DNA of 64,000 bases from Zonotrichia leucophrys gambelii (GCF_028769735.1 NC_088172.1:34630897-34694896), one strand, 5' to 3'. Shown: positions 36,924 to 51,500, counted from the first letter of the stretch. A program made the numbers and translations. Notes: generated by a model from the sequence alone, not told the origin.

Positions 36924-39759
36924 TATTCTTTCTGTTGCAATTACAGTGCAAATAAAACTTTACTGGCTTAAAATTTGTACACCACACTGTTTTGCTGCAC
37001 ACAGAAAAGCTATTTTGCAGAGCTGGCTTTTCCTGGTAAATTTTCTAAACTACTCTTTCTCCTTGGCATTATTATTATTAGAGCTTCTTGCTTCTGACAA
37101 CTGTATTTCTTTAATCATAGCTTTCAGAACATCAACTTTTCAAGGAAAAAGTAAAAAAGGGTCCAGTCTATTTTTACTGTTCACATCTGGATGCACATGT
37201 CACATTGCAATATGCCGTTGTGAAGTGTATGACACTTTCGGCTCGAACATACATATTGTGTTTGTCTTAAAGCTGTCCAAATTAACAGTGACCCATCCAT
37301 CCACATAGCCTACTTTTGGTAGGGCAGGGACTCTCTTACACTTAATTATCCCTCTGCTCTCGGGGGCAAATCTGGCTCCTGCAGGAGAGTAGTGCTTGAC
37401 ATCTCAGCTAATAATGATGCTTAGGAGCTGGGAGTAGGTGAATAGACAAAGTGAGTTACTCTGTTGCTGTGATAATCAATTATATCAACTTTGCACTCTG
37501 ATGAACACCCACACTTTTTGGAAATACTATTTTCTGCAAAAATCTTTTATTTGCATCTCTCAGGAGACATTGCAGAACAATATTCTTTATCACATTTCAA
37601 CAGTGGAGATTGACTGTGATATTTTTAGGGTTCATCCATGCTAGATACCTCTCCAGGGAGGGATAATACCATCCTTTTCCTTAGACTGATTGTTACAAGT
37701 TGGAGCCCCTGGGGATTTCTTTGATTTATGTGGAAGGAAGTTTAAATACAAGTGGTCTAGAATTAGGAGGATGTAGTGCGAAAATCACATCTTGATATTT
37801 CCTCTTTGAAGTGTTAAATATACTCAGATCTTAAAGCCTATTCTGGTTTTACAATATTCCTAGTACAGTTTAGGATAAATCGCCAGGATGTTAACAAAAC
37901 CCGCATTAATTTTTTTGTATGAACTCATGCATGCCTGTTAAACTTTATTGTTGCAAACCTTGTTGCTTGTGTTTGTACCACTTTGATTGAAGAGTTGTGA
38001 AATGAATACACAGGTAACACAAGTCTTTAAAAATGAACAATATCACATCATCTGTTCCATACCAGTATCAAATGCTACAAGAAGAAAACGCAATGCATCC
38101 ATTTAAGGGAATAATCACACCCTAGGGACTGTACTTCATTAATTGATAATCTGTGTCTTCAAACTCAAAACATCAGGTCTCATATTAACCAAATTTCTTT
38201 AGTCTTTGCTATACAGCAAGAATCTTTGGGACCTTTTTGGAAATAGCCTTCAAAATTATTGCCTGTTCCCTTTTCTTGTATTAAAGGTACAGAGGAAAAT
38301 CTGCTTTAACTCATATTATTTTCCCTACCTCTACCTTGTGCTGGGTTTTATGTGTCCAAAATAGAGTTTTTAAATGCGTAATGCAGATTAAATTTATAAT
38401 CTTCACAGCGTCATTTTATATGAAGGACATTAAGGACATTGCAAAACTCTGCCCACTTTTATTGTAACTTTAAAATTCTTAATTAAATTTTAATTATTTG
38501 GAGAGTTAAATAACAAACTATCTGCAAAGGCATATGAAGCTTTTCTCTGTGTTGTGCATTTTTTTATTTGTTTGTTGTATTTCTAAGAGAACAGCATATG
38601 CTGTACTACATAAGGGACATGACCATATGATGCCTTTGAAATTAATTTCATGTATGAACTTTTATGAGTTTAGGTGAAAGCTTGAAATATTATCTGACTT
38701 CTAAGGATTGTAACAAAAAACACAAGGAAATTACTGTTACTTCAAACAGATTTTCCCTCTGAGGTTTTAAATCCTTTGAACTTGCAGATAGATGTTGAAG
38801 AAATAGCCTGAAAGTTGCAATGACAGAGGCTGATGCCACCATATTTCTCCAGCCTTTTGCTATATTGTAAGCTTCACACAGTTCCATGGAATTGTACATG
38901 ATTTCTGTCATGTAGAACAGCATTTTATGGAAAACAAAGATTGTATTCATAAACTCAGGTCATCATAAAAAATTAATACATTGCGACATTATTAAAAGAA
39001 GATGTGTGACACATGAAAATGTGACACACTTTAAGATATCATGAGGTGAACTGAATGTTAGCTTGTTTTATCAGTGTTTTCAAGAACAGACACTGCAAAT
39101 TAAATCTTCTCTGGGTCAAGGCTATGCCAGTCTGTCCTCTTTCCTGTAAAATGAATAGTTTCTGAACAGACTATTCCAATCTTACCTTAACAGTCACTAT
39201 TTCAGTGCTGAAGATCCACAACAATGACAGACAATTTCTAAATATTACAGAGATAATGTTTCCTCCCACAGTGAGACATCATCATGTTAAACTCTTTAGC
39301 ATTACAGTGATTAAGTGAACATAATATCCTGCAGTCTGTGATTTTATCTCTCTTCAGTTTTCTAGTGGCAAAGGTGTACTTTTAACCACGTATTTTAAAT
39401 CTGATTTCTAAACATTTGTGTTCTTCATTTCACTATGTCAAGGAGCTAGCTCCCACTTCAGTATATCGTAGTACGTCCATTCAAAGTATATAAAAGACTT
39501 AAACTGAAAAATTCAGACTCAAACCTAGGTTTCAAAACATTTCAGATTTCATTCACAGTTAGAAAAGTTCATTAAATGTTTGAGGAAACAACATATGCAC
39601 CTGGATTTAGATTCTGATCCAAACAACTGTCTTCTCTTTTCCCATTTACCCAAAGTCAGTGCACTTTCCTGTGCAAATATTTCTCTCCATTACCTTCTCT
39701 GTAGCAGCGTGCTGGGCTGAAGGTCCTTCCACATTCCAATATGTGTACAATCTATTCAA

Positions 39760-39965
39760 TTTGACTGTGTCTACAAATGTAATGAACTCACTGTTGTTTT
39801 TGCTCTATCATTTAAATCATTAATGAAAATATTAAATAACACTCCTAGACCTATGACAGGCTCTCTTTAATTCTCTTTATCAAACCAGTTTGTCAAATGA
39901 AAGATTAGAAATAATTTGTGTAAATTTGAGGAGGGTGGTGCTGCCAGTTTTCTACCAATGTATGG
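39760..39965 (-). mobile_element. Ancient CR1-like LINE fragment
   Basis: The phrases 'catttaaatcattaatgaaa', 'atattaaataacactcctag', 'acctatgacaggctctc' and, later, 'ggtgctgccagttttctacc' resemble the reverse complement of an old CR1 3' region. In bird and turtle genomes that region reads 'gtcattaatgaaaatgttaa', 'ataaacccggtcctag' and 'acagatccct', with a 'ccagtt' part after it. Divergence is high and the ends are not defined. Confidence 0.42.
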
Positions 39966-42900
39966 ATTTGGGCCCTCTCTGGCCTGTATATGGAAATGTC
40001 ATTGCATACATTAGGGAAGTGTCTTTAAGTTAAAGCTTTTGCAGTCTACTCTTCAGCAACTCATTAGGCTAATTGTCATTTTACAAGAGGAAATTAATTT
40101 AACTTAATGATTCTTTTTTTTAATCATTTGTTGGGATTTTTTTAAATTCACATTATTATTGTCTAGACACTCGCAGTTGGATTTTATATTTTCTTTGTGG
40201 GCTAAACTGAAGTAGACTGGTTTGTATGTCTCAAGCTCTTACTTTTGTCTGCTTTTCAAAACTGACTTTTTAGTATGCTCTGCAAAAGTCACAATAACTT
40301 TCAAGAATTATTACACATATTAAAAGTTCACACTACATATGAAGAAAAGGTTAGACAAAATATGTACAATTAATAGTAGTAGTAGCAGTAGTAGAAGTAG
40401 AAGCAGAATTACTAGAAGTAGTAGTAGTAATATTGAGTGTAGGCCAAAGTTAAAATAGGAAGTATTAATGAAGGTGCCTTCCCCATCCTCTGCCAAGTAT
40501 GCTGACAAGAAATGCACTCACTTAATTTGACATTTGTTTTGAATGAAAGCAAGAGAAAAAAATATTCAAGGATAAAAAAGATTTATATACAATTAATTTT
40601 TCTGAAGTGGTCATGCTTTGTATTTTATTTTGTTTTTATAAGGATCCCTTTCCATCATTACTTCAAATTCCAGAATTTATTTTTTGATAGACAATGCATT
40701 TGTCAAAATGCTAACTTTATTTCTAAGTTTCCAAAAAAAATAAATGAAACTAAATTTTGAGATCGCCAAATCCCATTAAAGAGTCTCTTCCTTTTTCTAT
40801 TCTGCTCTACTTTCTTCTTATCAAAAGCATTTTTAGCTACTCCTCCAACCTCACTGATATTGCTATTAAACTTTAGGAAAGCAGAATGCTCAAAAGTTGT
40901 CATCAGACCTAGAGCACAGATCTAAGTTAAGAAAAACAGCCAGTACACCTGAGGTATTGCAGTTTGTTTGATCTGTCAAAGATTGCACATAGTCTACTAA
41001 AGTCAGAGTCGATACAGGAGCTCAAGACCTCTCTCTGGAATTTTACCTGTCTTGTCCTGAAGTTGCAATCAATCAGAATCAAATTTTTTTACTCACAGGG
41101 AGCTAAAATTTAATTTTTTTTCAGGTTTATACTGTTAAAGGGGTCTTGATTATAGGAATGTTTGGCAGCTGGAAGAGAGAAACTGAAGACAAAATAAAAA
41201 GGTGAGGAAAGTGACAAATTATTGCAGCATTGAGGTGGGATATGTAAATAAAATGTGGTTTTAATGTCATGAAAAGAATAAACTTAAATAGGTAAGAAAG
41301 ATTCCCCCTGAAATATAATATATCAGACTAACTGCTCAGTATTGTGATAGCTAAGAGCTGATAACATGCCTTTAAACTAGGACAGTTATGCTTTAAAAAA
41401 AATCAGTGACACCAGACCTGAGGAATCACATTCATTAGCAATAAGGGGTCAATGAAACACAGAATAAAACACAAAGGCCAAAAAGACAGAAAAAGGGGGG
41501 CTTTTATCATGATTCACTACTTGGTTTGGTTTGTCTTTATGCCTTACTCAGGTGTTTCCTTTGCCAACTTCTCCCTACTCCAGTCTAGAAATGGCCTCCA
41601 TAGCTCAATAGAAAAAGAGATGGTGTAATTAAGATACAATTTTCATAGGAAACACTCATTTTCACTCTCGTGCAAATGTGATAAAGTAATAATTGAAAAA
41701 TCGTAATTTGCTGGCTATTTGAGATTCATTTGCGATTAAAAGTCTTACTGTGCCAGCTCAGAGGCAAAATAAGTTCCAGATTATCTTACTTTACTACATG
41801 TACTCTTAGGGAAGATAAGGAAGGGGCAGTGCTCCACTTTTCCCAAATGGATAACAAAAAAATATAACAAAAGCCCAGAGTCACTCAGTTCACCAAAATC
41901 CAAATTTTCTCTGCCTCTTTCCATGTATTTTCACTCATTGTGTTGATCTTGGCCAGACAGGCCCCCAGAAGAGGAGGACCCTCATGAAATGTCAAAACAG
42001 GCTTGAAGATGTGTCCAGAGGAAAAACATTTCTGACTGTGGGACAGCAGGTTCTGAATGAAAGGCAGGGTCAACCCACATGAACTGTTCACTGCCCTCAG
42101 TGATGAGTGGGAATGGAATAAATACTAGCCCAAAAACAGTGAAAGGAAGAGAGGAGCAGTTTTTTCTTCTAATTAGAAACTTAACAGACACATCAAATCA
42201 GTACACAATTGAAGACCTAACTATGTGGTGTTATTTTTAATTCCAGCAATCAATATGAAACTGAAATATTATGAGTTGGTTATGCTTCCTTAAAATATTC
42301 AATGGACCTCTTTTGTGGAAGGACTTGTATTTTGGAGGAAGCTGAGATGCTAATCATTCTTAGCTTGGAAGGAATAATTAAATATCATATTATTTTTGTA
42401 GCTTTGGGTGGGGAAAGGAGTTTAGCTACAATGTTATGAGAACTGCTTGCTCCCTTTTTATATATGTGACACCTGAATAGATGTAGAAGACACTGAAAAT
42501 TCACTGGAAATATAATGTGTTGAAATGGATAGGTCTTTGGGTTTACAGTTCCAATTCTGAATAATTTCTTTTTTTTCCACTACTGTGTTCCTGAAAGTCG
42601 AATCACCTCTCCTGTCTCTTTGTATTATACACCCTTCCAGACAGGGACTGAGTTTCATCATGCATTTGTGCAGTGTCATGCACAATAGGTCTCCCGGTGC
42701 TATAGTAAGCCAAATAATTAATTATTAACTTGTTCCACTACTGTATGTTTGGCAAAGTTTGTTTTGCATCCTCACCCAAACCTATGGATGAAGTAGATGT
42801 GTCTACTACTTAGTCCTTTAAATAAATCTCATTAACTTAAAAATAACAAATTTGGATATGCATTTCTTTCCATACCCACTTTTGGGTTTCCTAGTCTTCC

Positions 42901-45900
42901 TTTTCTGTATGAATGCCGTTAACAGCACTAACAATGAGGGAATGGTGATTTTTCTGTTCTTATACAGGCAGCAGTAGTAGGTGTTTGTGTGTGAATTGAG
43001 AGTACAGATATAACTTTACTTTAGGTGAAGGATATGTAAAGTTACTCATGCCATGAAAGCAAAGACATACTCTATGTTTTATTATGGATTATGTTTCTGA
43101 TTGATGTTATACAATAAAACTAGATATTTAATGAAAATTTCATTTCATGCTAACTCATATGACTTACTATATCTTATTTGCTTACTATATGACCTACATC
43201 CTTTAAGACTTCAGAGCTAACATATTGATTGGGAAAATCTGAACTTTTGTATTTTCTCCCACTGTGGGAGATTTTCAAAAGCTTTATTTACTTCTACTGA
43301 TAAAAGAGATTTGTAACCCAGTTTTTAATACTATTCTCTCCACAAAAGTAGAAAGCAATGAAAAGGTTTTTGGTTTTTTTTTTTTTATTTGCCAGCATCA
43401 AGTATAGTGTGGGATTTTTAAGAAATGCTTTTATATTTTTCTTGGACAGTGAGTAAAATTACCGGCCAATTTTCCTCCAACTGGCACGTTATGTGGCAAT
43501 TGCTGAAAGCAAATGAGAAACTTTTTAAGATCAGGACACTGAGCTCAAGTGGAAGTTGTCAGATTTAATAAAGCAGAATCATCCTAGGGAAGAAATTTTG
43601 TGTCTCTGTTTCCAGTGGTGCATCTGTTTGTAGCACATACTTTGTTCAGCAAAAGCCAGCTTGCCTACAACACTTGCAATGAACTTTAATTGTGTGCTTT
43701 AGTAGAAAGTCTTAATTTTGATCTGACTCCCTTCAGGTAGCAATGAGTCGACTCACATAATCGCACCTCCCTGTAGCAGATAAAAATAACCACCTTGATT
43801 TTCCCTCCTTCCTCACTTTTTAGAAAATCGTTGTATTTTTGTGAGTTCATTCTCACAGTGAGCAGGGATCTATAAGCTTTGGAACATAAGATGGTTCTGC
43901 AATAACAGCTATTTCTACACCATTATAGCAATTAATCACAGAAGGAGCTACTGGAAAAAAATTCTATAATTTGAACATATAATTGAATTTTTATTGCTTT
44001 TAAACTGAAGTGTTTAGACCTTGAGAAAATCAACCCAGCAGGGAAAAAAATGCTCCTCTTTGCCTCTCCTTCCTTCTGTGCTTTAGACAAAGCTTGGCAG
44101 AGCTTACAAGCTAAATGGTAGCTGATTTAACAGCTCTTTATTTCAGTCTACCTCCTAAAGAAGAAGAAAAGGTCACTTAAAACTTATTTTCTTAACAAAA
44201 TTCACTGGAGCTAAGTGAATACACAGTGAAGTCTTTCAGATCCAAGGGTAGCACTGGCAGATTGCAGAGGAAGCAATCCATGTGCTCAGAGGAAGAGTTC
44301 CTGGCAGTTGTGCTCAGTGCATTTAACAGAGGACTACAGATGAAGATGAAGGAAGTGCAGATAAGTGTCAGCTAGCAAATTTGACCCAGCAGGAAAAATG
44401 GGATAACAAGAACCCTTCAGCTTTATTGAAACATCATATGTGATGAATAAAAACTTCAGTGTATTGTTGGTTTTTGTTTCTTTGGGATTTTTTTTCTCCT
44501 TGGGAACTTTCTTCCAAATTCAACCACAATTTTGAAAACTTTTTCAGACCACCCAACTTGCACTTGTTTAAAATAAAATATTTGTTAATATATTATCTCT
44601 TTCCACTTAGAGGTCCCATTGTTGGATAAAAGGAAGAGAGATCACATGTGTGATGAAAGTAGTACAAGATTTATGAACCTTTCTCTTCCTTCCCCCTGGA
44701 ATATTCTTTTGAAGATCAATCTTTAATTCCTATACAGTTCTTAAAAACAACCAATAACTAGACTTATCATTACAAATTTTAGGCATGAGGAAAAGAGGTG
44801 AATAGGTGGTGAAAAAAAAAAAGTATGGAGCCTAAATATCCATATGTAAAATTCTTAGTTTGACCTACTGCAGTCAAACACAAATTATAGCTTCTGGCAT
44901 AAATATTAGATCCAATCTTGTGGGTCATTCTGAGTCAGTTGGGGTGGTTGCATTAAGTTTACCTGCAAAGATGCAGATAAAGCTTCCAAAAGGTTGCATT
45001 TACCAGCTAACCTAAAGTGCCCTCTTTCCTAGATCAGCACTGTGGAAAATATTTCACAGAGTTCAGTTCCTGCATGGCTATGGGAAACAGCAAAACATAT
45101 TTTGTCACCTTACCTACAATTATGTTAGTTTAAGGATTATTTTCCAGTGCTGTCAAGAGATGGTGAATAAATCCTGTTTATGGATGGCTGTTGCCACACA
45201 GAAACAGAAACCATTAGGTGGTTGTTTATCTCATCTGCCTTGAACACCCACCTTAGTGCTCAACTAATTGTCTCCTGAAAATTTTATCTTTCTTTTCATT
45301 CAGTAGAGTAGGAAACGTCTGTTTTAAAATGAAAAATTGGCTTCAAAAATGTTCTTGTTAGATTAGATAAATTCCTCCATTTTTCCATACTGCCCATATA
45401 CAGAAATATGGGCTTATGTGTTGGTAATATATTAGGATAAGTAATTATAAAAGTTATTCTTTAATAATTAAACTTTTATCTTGCTCCTTCCATGTGTTGC
45501 AAAATTCTGTGGTGTGCAGTACAGTTTCATTTTCTCCAAATTTGTATATTTCTAATCTGTGTAATATGGATAACCTGCATTTAAGATGACTAGGTAGTAA
45601 TCCAGCCATAATATTAATAAATATATACAATTATAAAGTTTTAATGGACAGCCATCTTTTAGTAAACTTTCAACTCCTTTATAAAGCAATTTTTACTTCA
45701 GAGGTAGCTCAACCAATGCACATATTTCTTCTACAACTAATTTCATTAAACCATCCTATTAAGTGTAGTGATTTACATGCATAGAGAAGACCAAAGACTG
45801 CACAGCTCAACAAATATGACTTTTAAATTATAACGTTTCTAGTAAAAAGTGACAGGCTTTGAGAGAACAGGGACTTCAGACTTGTCTGGCCTTGTACTGG

Positions 45901-46472
45901 CTTGACGTGAATTTAACTTATTTTAGCTGAGATTGCAGTTTTTCAGTTATGAGGTGACTATGGCCAAATTTCTTTTAGTTTGAATTTATCTCTGTACCAT
46001 TGTGTGGCATAACATCTATTGCTAATTAATAGAGATTAAAACCAAGCAGCTATTATGGATTAAGTGAACTGTCTTTGGTTGTAGGATTAAAATACACTAT
46101 TGAAGAGTAGGACTATCTGATGACATCAGAAATCCCAGAGCATTTTTCACATAGAAAAAACATCACTTGGTGAGTCCAGCAAACCCAAATTTGAGGGTAT
46201 GAATGAGGACACATGGAAATGGGAAATAGCAGGGTGAAGGCAAACAACTTTCAGAAAATTTATAAAAGCAATGCTGAGGGAACCCCAGACTGAAGAGGAA
46301 GAAACCACTACAACCATCATATTCTGCCCAATGAAGATCCAGCCAGTTCCCTGTGAGCCAGTTTTTATTCCTTTGCTCCTGAAGCCCACATAAACTCTTG
46401 TTTCATTAACTACAGGGTGGAGGGAGAGTCAAAGAGCACCAGGGAAAAAGGCACTCACATATATGGGAAGGT
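39966..46472. other. Unannotated AT-rich non-coding DNA
   Basis: No gene is seen in about 6.5 kb. A compound AGT-type microsatellite lies at 40374-40430, and an A/T-rich palindrome 'aataattaattatt' lies near 42714. Frames at 40512-40760, 41885-42191 and 46147-46389 are short and unrecognised. T runs occur near 43370-43386. Confidence 0.55.
40374..40430. repeat. Degenerate (TAG)n microsatellite
   Basis: TAG/AGT units are interspersed with CAG and AAG variants over about 57 bases. Read on the minus strand it yields a poly-leucine frame (40320-40517), which is an artefact. Confidence 0.9.
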
Positions 46473-46640
46473 CACACACACACACACACACACCCGCATA
46501 TATATATGTATGCATGTACATACATTTTTAAATATATATATTCTTTATATATATATAATTTGTATATAATTTATATATATGCACTTAAACATATATACAT
46601 ATATGTATATAGAGAGACACACATATGTGTGTATTAATCG
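46473..46640. repeat. Compound (CA)n and (TA)n microsatellite cluster
   Basis: A CA run at 46473-46493 is followed by several short TA runs, 'gtatgcatgtacatacat', and further TA and CA/TG blocks up to about 46635. Several pieces are self-complementary, such as 'acatatatgtatat'. This suggests growth of an originally TG/CA-type array by transitions and slippage. Confidence 0.9.
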
Positions 46641-48485
46641 TGAGGCTTTTCTGTAACAATTTCAGTTTGCCTAGCAGTGCTCCTATCATCACAGCTGGAC
46701 TAATAAAAACTATTTGTTGTGGCTTTAATAGACTGCTAATCTACAGGAAATTCTTTGCTTTGTGTAAAATTTGTGTTCAATTTTGCTCATAATAAGATTT
46801 AGACCGCAACAATTTCCTTTACTGAAAGAAAAAGAAAAGGAAAATCCTAATGCGTAGTTCAATTTGCTGTAGATTAAATAGAATATTTTTCTCATAGTAA
46901 TAGAATTATGAATTGTATTTTTAATGGCTGGGTCAAGATAGTGTCTTATGTTCCACTAAAACATGGTTGGAAATCTTGGTATATTATCATACCTAAATTT
47001 CCTGATTTGGGCATGTCTAGAGTGAGGAAAATGGCTTCTTTTTTTCTATTTTTTTTTTCTTTTATCTGTGCTGTTTTTTCTGACTCGATTCATACCTAGA
47101 GACTGATATTCTTCCACAGGCAGCTTTAGAATCTCAGATTTTGGCAAGAGTTTATCTTGTTGAAGAGGAAATAACCTTATATGGTATGGATTAGTAGCAG
47201 ACCCAGGCGCTTATTCATGTATTTGTTTATATCTCAAATTATAGAAGCACTTGTATTTATATATCCATTATATGCCCGATATGCATGTATTTAGTGTCTA
47301 TAATTATTATGGTATAATTTGATGGGAAATTTGCCTACCATAAGATAGAGATGTAATACAACACTTAGAAAAATCCAAAGTGTATTCAATGATATCAGAT
47401 GAGAGGTATACAATAGAGACTGTAACAGAGAAGAGCCAAAACTGCTTGACTTCCTTCACTGATTATTAAAATTCCACCTGCCTTCAACTCCTCTACTTCT
47501 TACTCCATGCTTCTTACAATGATGTTAAGCCATGTATGAAAAAAAATAAGAAAAAGAGAAAGTTAGACATTTGGAAAAGTTCATGAGTTTTCAGATTTTT
47601 TTTGCAAGAATGTAAATAGCAGCAAGGCATAACCTGTGCCAGAATGCCAGAAAAGTTTCTTTTTTGATGTCTCAGTGTATAGGAAAACAAAACAAGAAAA
47701 ATGAAAGATTAACTGGGTAATCAAATCTGTCCTTTGCAATTGCAGCACCAGAGTTTTATAACTGTGTTTGTGAATTCTCTCTTTATTTTAACTTCCCATT
47801 GGTTGGCAGACGCTGCTGGATGGCCCTTTGCCCAGGGACGGAGGTCGTTCTCTCAGGGCTCCTGAGTACCAGGAAGGAGCTCTTCCTTACATCATGCAGC
47901 ACAGCAGGCCAGTATTTAATCCACCTCCAATAGATCATGTGTCTAACTCTGGAGCTTAATGTAATTGTGGGCTTGGCAGAGATTTCAGAGTTCTGTGCAG
48001 GTGAGAAAGAAATGGAAAGAAGCTGAAGATCTACTTCCTCAAACATCCTATCTTTTGTACAGGACAAACTTCTTTGCATATCCTTTTTACCTATTTTGCA
48101 CAAATGTAACAAAATTTTGTTGGAAGACAGATCAGAAAATGCACAGAGAACTAACTTACATGTATATATAAAAACAAATAAATAGGAATTTTAAGCATTT
48201 GACTTTGGCTGTTTACAAACAGTACGGCTCAGTATTCAGTAAGTGTTTTACCCTCTCAAAGCAGTTGAGGGATGCAAAGTAACTAAGAGAAAATATTTTT
48301 CTTGTTTTCTTTGCTATAGATCGAAGAGTATATCACTTCAGAACATGTCACAAATAACAACTGCTAATAATAATTAAACCCCACTTATAATTCAGAAGTT
48401 GTTTTGTTTTGTTGTTTGAGGGGTATTGTATTTAATAAATAAATACTTTAAAACTTCCAAATTTACAGCATTATATGTACATGTT

Positions 48486-48490
<5 letters not shown>
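46641..48490. other. Unannotated non-coding DNA
   Basis: No gene is seen. A GC-richer patch at about 47800-47940 opens a 109-codon minus frame (47783-48112) with no recognisable domain. I could not place the patch in a repeat family. Confidence 0.5.

Positions 48491-48532
<42 letters not shown>
48491..48532. repeat. (AT)21 microsatellite
   Basis: There are 42 uninterrupted bases of AT dinucleotide, preceded by 'gtttgtgt' and followed by 'gcatacat'. It is self-complementary and able to extrude as a cruciform. The tyrosine/isoleucine-rich frames around it are artefacts. Confidence 0.97.
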
Positions 48533-48535
<3 letters not shown>

Positions 48536-51500
48536 TACATATATTATGCAGAGCTCAGGTATGTATGTACTATATATAGACATAACAAATTATTCCTGCT
48601 TCACATGCACCTACAAGTTCATATGGTATTCAGTCTACATATCTTGATTCAAAAATTGTATGGAAGAGTTCTGAAGAAAATAATTGTGTTTGAGTTATAA
48701 TAAAGGTTATGATACTGATGGCCTTTATTTAAAATGGCAATTACTTTTTTCAGGCTGTTTAGCAGTACGTCTTACAGATATAAGCATTCACCATATGAAA
48801 CTTCAATTAGCAATGATTTTCAAGATATAAAAAGGTGCCCATTATAATGGCATAGTGAGAATGTGTGGTATACGTTCATTTAAAGTGCTGTTAATTCAAT
48901 TGCTTTATCTGATCCAAAGTCACTTAGATTATATTAAATTAGCCATCTGTTTGGCTTTCACCTTGGAATGTCTGCCAGATGCTGAGTTTGTTTATAGACA
49001 ATTCATTTGCAGACACAGCCTTAACAACAGGTCTGCTTGTTGGGGACTATCCCTTATGAAAGAGTTTACCTGGGAAGATGAAACTGCGCACTCCAAGCAA
49101 CAACTGCTTGTTCAAAGGGTAAAAATATATTGACTACCTTGTGTCCAGTACACTATTACACAAATTATGTCCTCTTATGAATTTCTGCAATCTTTGTGAT
49201 GAAGAGACTTAAATGGTTCCACAAAGCTACATCATTCTCTATAGTACCCATTTATACATTTTATGGTTTTCTTTTTAATTAAGGTCTGGCACTAAAATTA
49301 CTATAACATTTTGTTATCTACTGGGCATGGAAGCCTTTTACTAAGTCTCCAGATAGCTTTTAAAAGTCTATTAAAAAGCTGTATATCATTCCACAGTTGT
49401 TACACATGGGGAAAATATTTCTTTAAGGGGATGGCAACATTATTTCTCCCTCCCCTACAAAACAGCGCTTGTTCTTCATCACAAGAATGATATGAAGCTG
49501 CACAGGAAGATTCCAGAATGAGACAGAATTTAATCAAAGTGCTTTGATTGGTTTTTTTCAGCAACTATTCAAGGGCAATCCCCTATGGGCTAACAAATCT
49601 TAGTCACTGGTCCAAATAAACAGGATAGTTATACAATCACTGAGCAAAAATCAGAAGTGGTTTATGTTCACCTGGAGAGATGTTTGATTTAATAATGGTC
49701 TGAATCCAGCCTTTGGTTGTCAAAGATCCACAACAGACACTGACATTGCTAGTCCTAGACACAAGGCTTTGTAGTAAAAACTGCTGTCAGCAGCAAAAAT
49801 AAGAAAATTGTATCCTTCAGGCAGCAAAAAAAGGCTATTTGTATAATAAAAATAACGAATGTAAAATAACTACATTTTCTACTATGATTTACTCTACAGT
49901 TGTTCATATATACTGAATAAAACTTCCAGAGGAAATGGAAGCATTGTTACTTAGTGGTTAAGCCAATTTCTAAATGATAGGGTTTAAAAGATTCCCTTTC
50001 TTTGGGGAAACTTTATACCACCTTTGTTTAGTCCAGGTTTTTAAGCAGAGGGATTTTTAAGTTTCTTTGAAACATTTGGTCCTGACCAATATTAAAAACA
50101 AGATAATAAAATGAATGGATTTTTATCCAGTTTGATTCAATGCGAAAATTCCTACAATTCAACTGAATAAATATAGAATATTGATATTTTGTCACTGAAC
50201 TCTGATACTGCTCCATTCCAGAAAGGTTTGAGTTGTTCTGTGATTTTGTGTCCTAATGCTTCCAAAGATTTTGATTTAACTTTTTTTTTTAATGTAAACT
50301 AAATTAATGCATAAAAATATGGTATATATCTAATTGAACCAGCCAATCTCAGGTCACTTAAGCTAATTAAAGGAAAAGCACTTTAATAGATATGAAATGG
50401 GAGATTTTTAAGAGCAATCTAATTGACAAAAGAAAAACTTCACCTGTGCAGGAGACAGCTCATCTGAGTTTTCTCTGTCCATGAAACAAAGAATTCTTTT
50501 TGAGCTAAGTAAGATTCTGGTTTTATGAACAGGCTGATCTTGACTGTCACAGTTCTTTTTCATTAATTTTAAACACAGTCGTCATTGGTTTCTCCATCAA
50601 AATTTTATTTTTTATTGTCTCTGTCAATAAAGGGTAACTCACAACACATTTTTCCATTAACCTCTTTCACTCTATGAAGCAGGAAAAGGAGTGTCAGTGT
50701 CCACACTGATACAAATTTGTGCCCTTTGGGTCTTCATCCATGGACTGACAGTTTCGAGTGCAGAGCAAACTAATGACATGGTGCAGAGAATGGGTGACTT
50801 GAATGAATCCAACAAGAGGGAGAAAATTTAAGGAAACCAAGCTGGGCAAAGAAACAGAAATATCAGTAGGAATCTTCCACAATAATTACTTTTTTATTTT
50901 CCTGCATTTGGGAGCTCTCATAAACTAATAAAATTATTGATTAAAAATAAATTTTATAATTAAGAGATAGAATAAAGGAAAATATTTTTTCAAGTCCATT
51001 TTTCAAAAAAAGTGAATATTGATGCCAAAAATAATTATACATTAAATTAGTTTGTTTATATAGACATGTTCTTTTTCTTTTTAACTTCTACATTTTCAGG
51101 TTTTTGTGATGTGATGTGCTTCAGTATTTCATTGTTTTCGTATTTATTTGAAAAAGGAAATTGTTGAAATATCAAATTTTTCCATTAGAAGAAAACTCTT
51201 AAGGGCTAAAATGTTAATAACCCTGGCAGAATATGTGAGCAGACAACAAGGCTTATGTGTTTGAGCTCCCAAAATAACAATAATCTCTGGAAACATTATG
51301 GATTTTCAATTCATTACAACTTTCTAATTGGAACTCATTTTGTTTTCAGAAAAACTAATAAATGTCAGTTAATGTTAAAAGTAAAATAAAGAGTTTTTAT
51401 TTTTCTTAGCCTTTGTCTTTGGAAGGCAGAAATTCACATAAGACAAATAAGGAACCAGAAGATTTACCTTTTCCATTTTAGAAGATTGTTCCAATATTCA

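Larger units (their letters stand above)
32728..39759. other. Unannotated AT-rich non-coding DNA
   Basis: No gene is seen over about 7 kb. Frames of note are 32868-33305 (minus, 145 codons) and 36853-37308 (plus, 151 codons). The second is hydrophobic in part but matches no family, lacks any supporting splice or promoter context, and is not exceptional for chance in 64 kb of this composition. Small structures include a doubled 13-base unit at 34200-34225 and a 13-bp-arm hairpin at 36895-36923. No recognised transposon lies here. Confidence 0.55.

Noticed and set aside
36853..37308. Open frame of 151 codons, plus strand
   Set aside because: No recognised domain. With roughly 60% AT, a run of this length is expected about once or less by chance in both strands of 64 kb, so length alone is not evidence.
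40320..40517. Leucine-rich membrane-like peptide, minus strand
   Set aside because: The leucine run is the translation of the degenerate TAG microsatellite.
48392..48700. Tyrosine/isoleucine-rich small proteins
   Set aside because: These are direct translations of the AT dinucleotide array in different frames.
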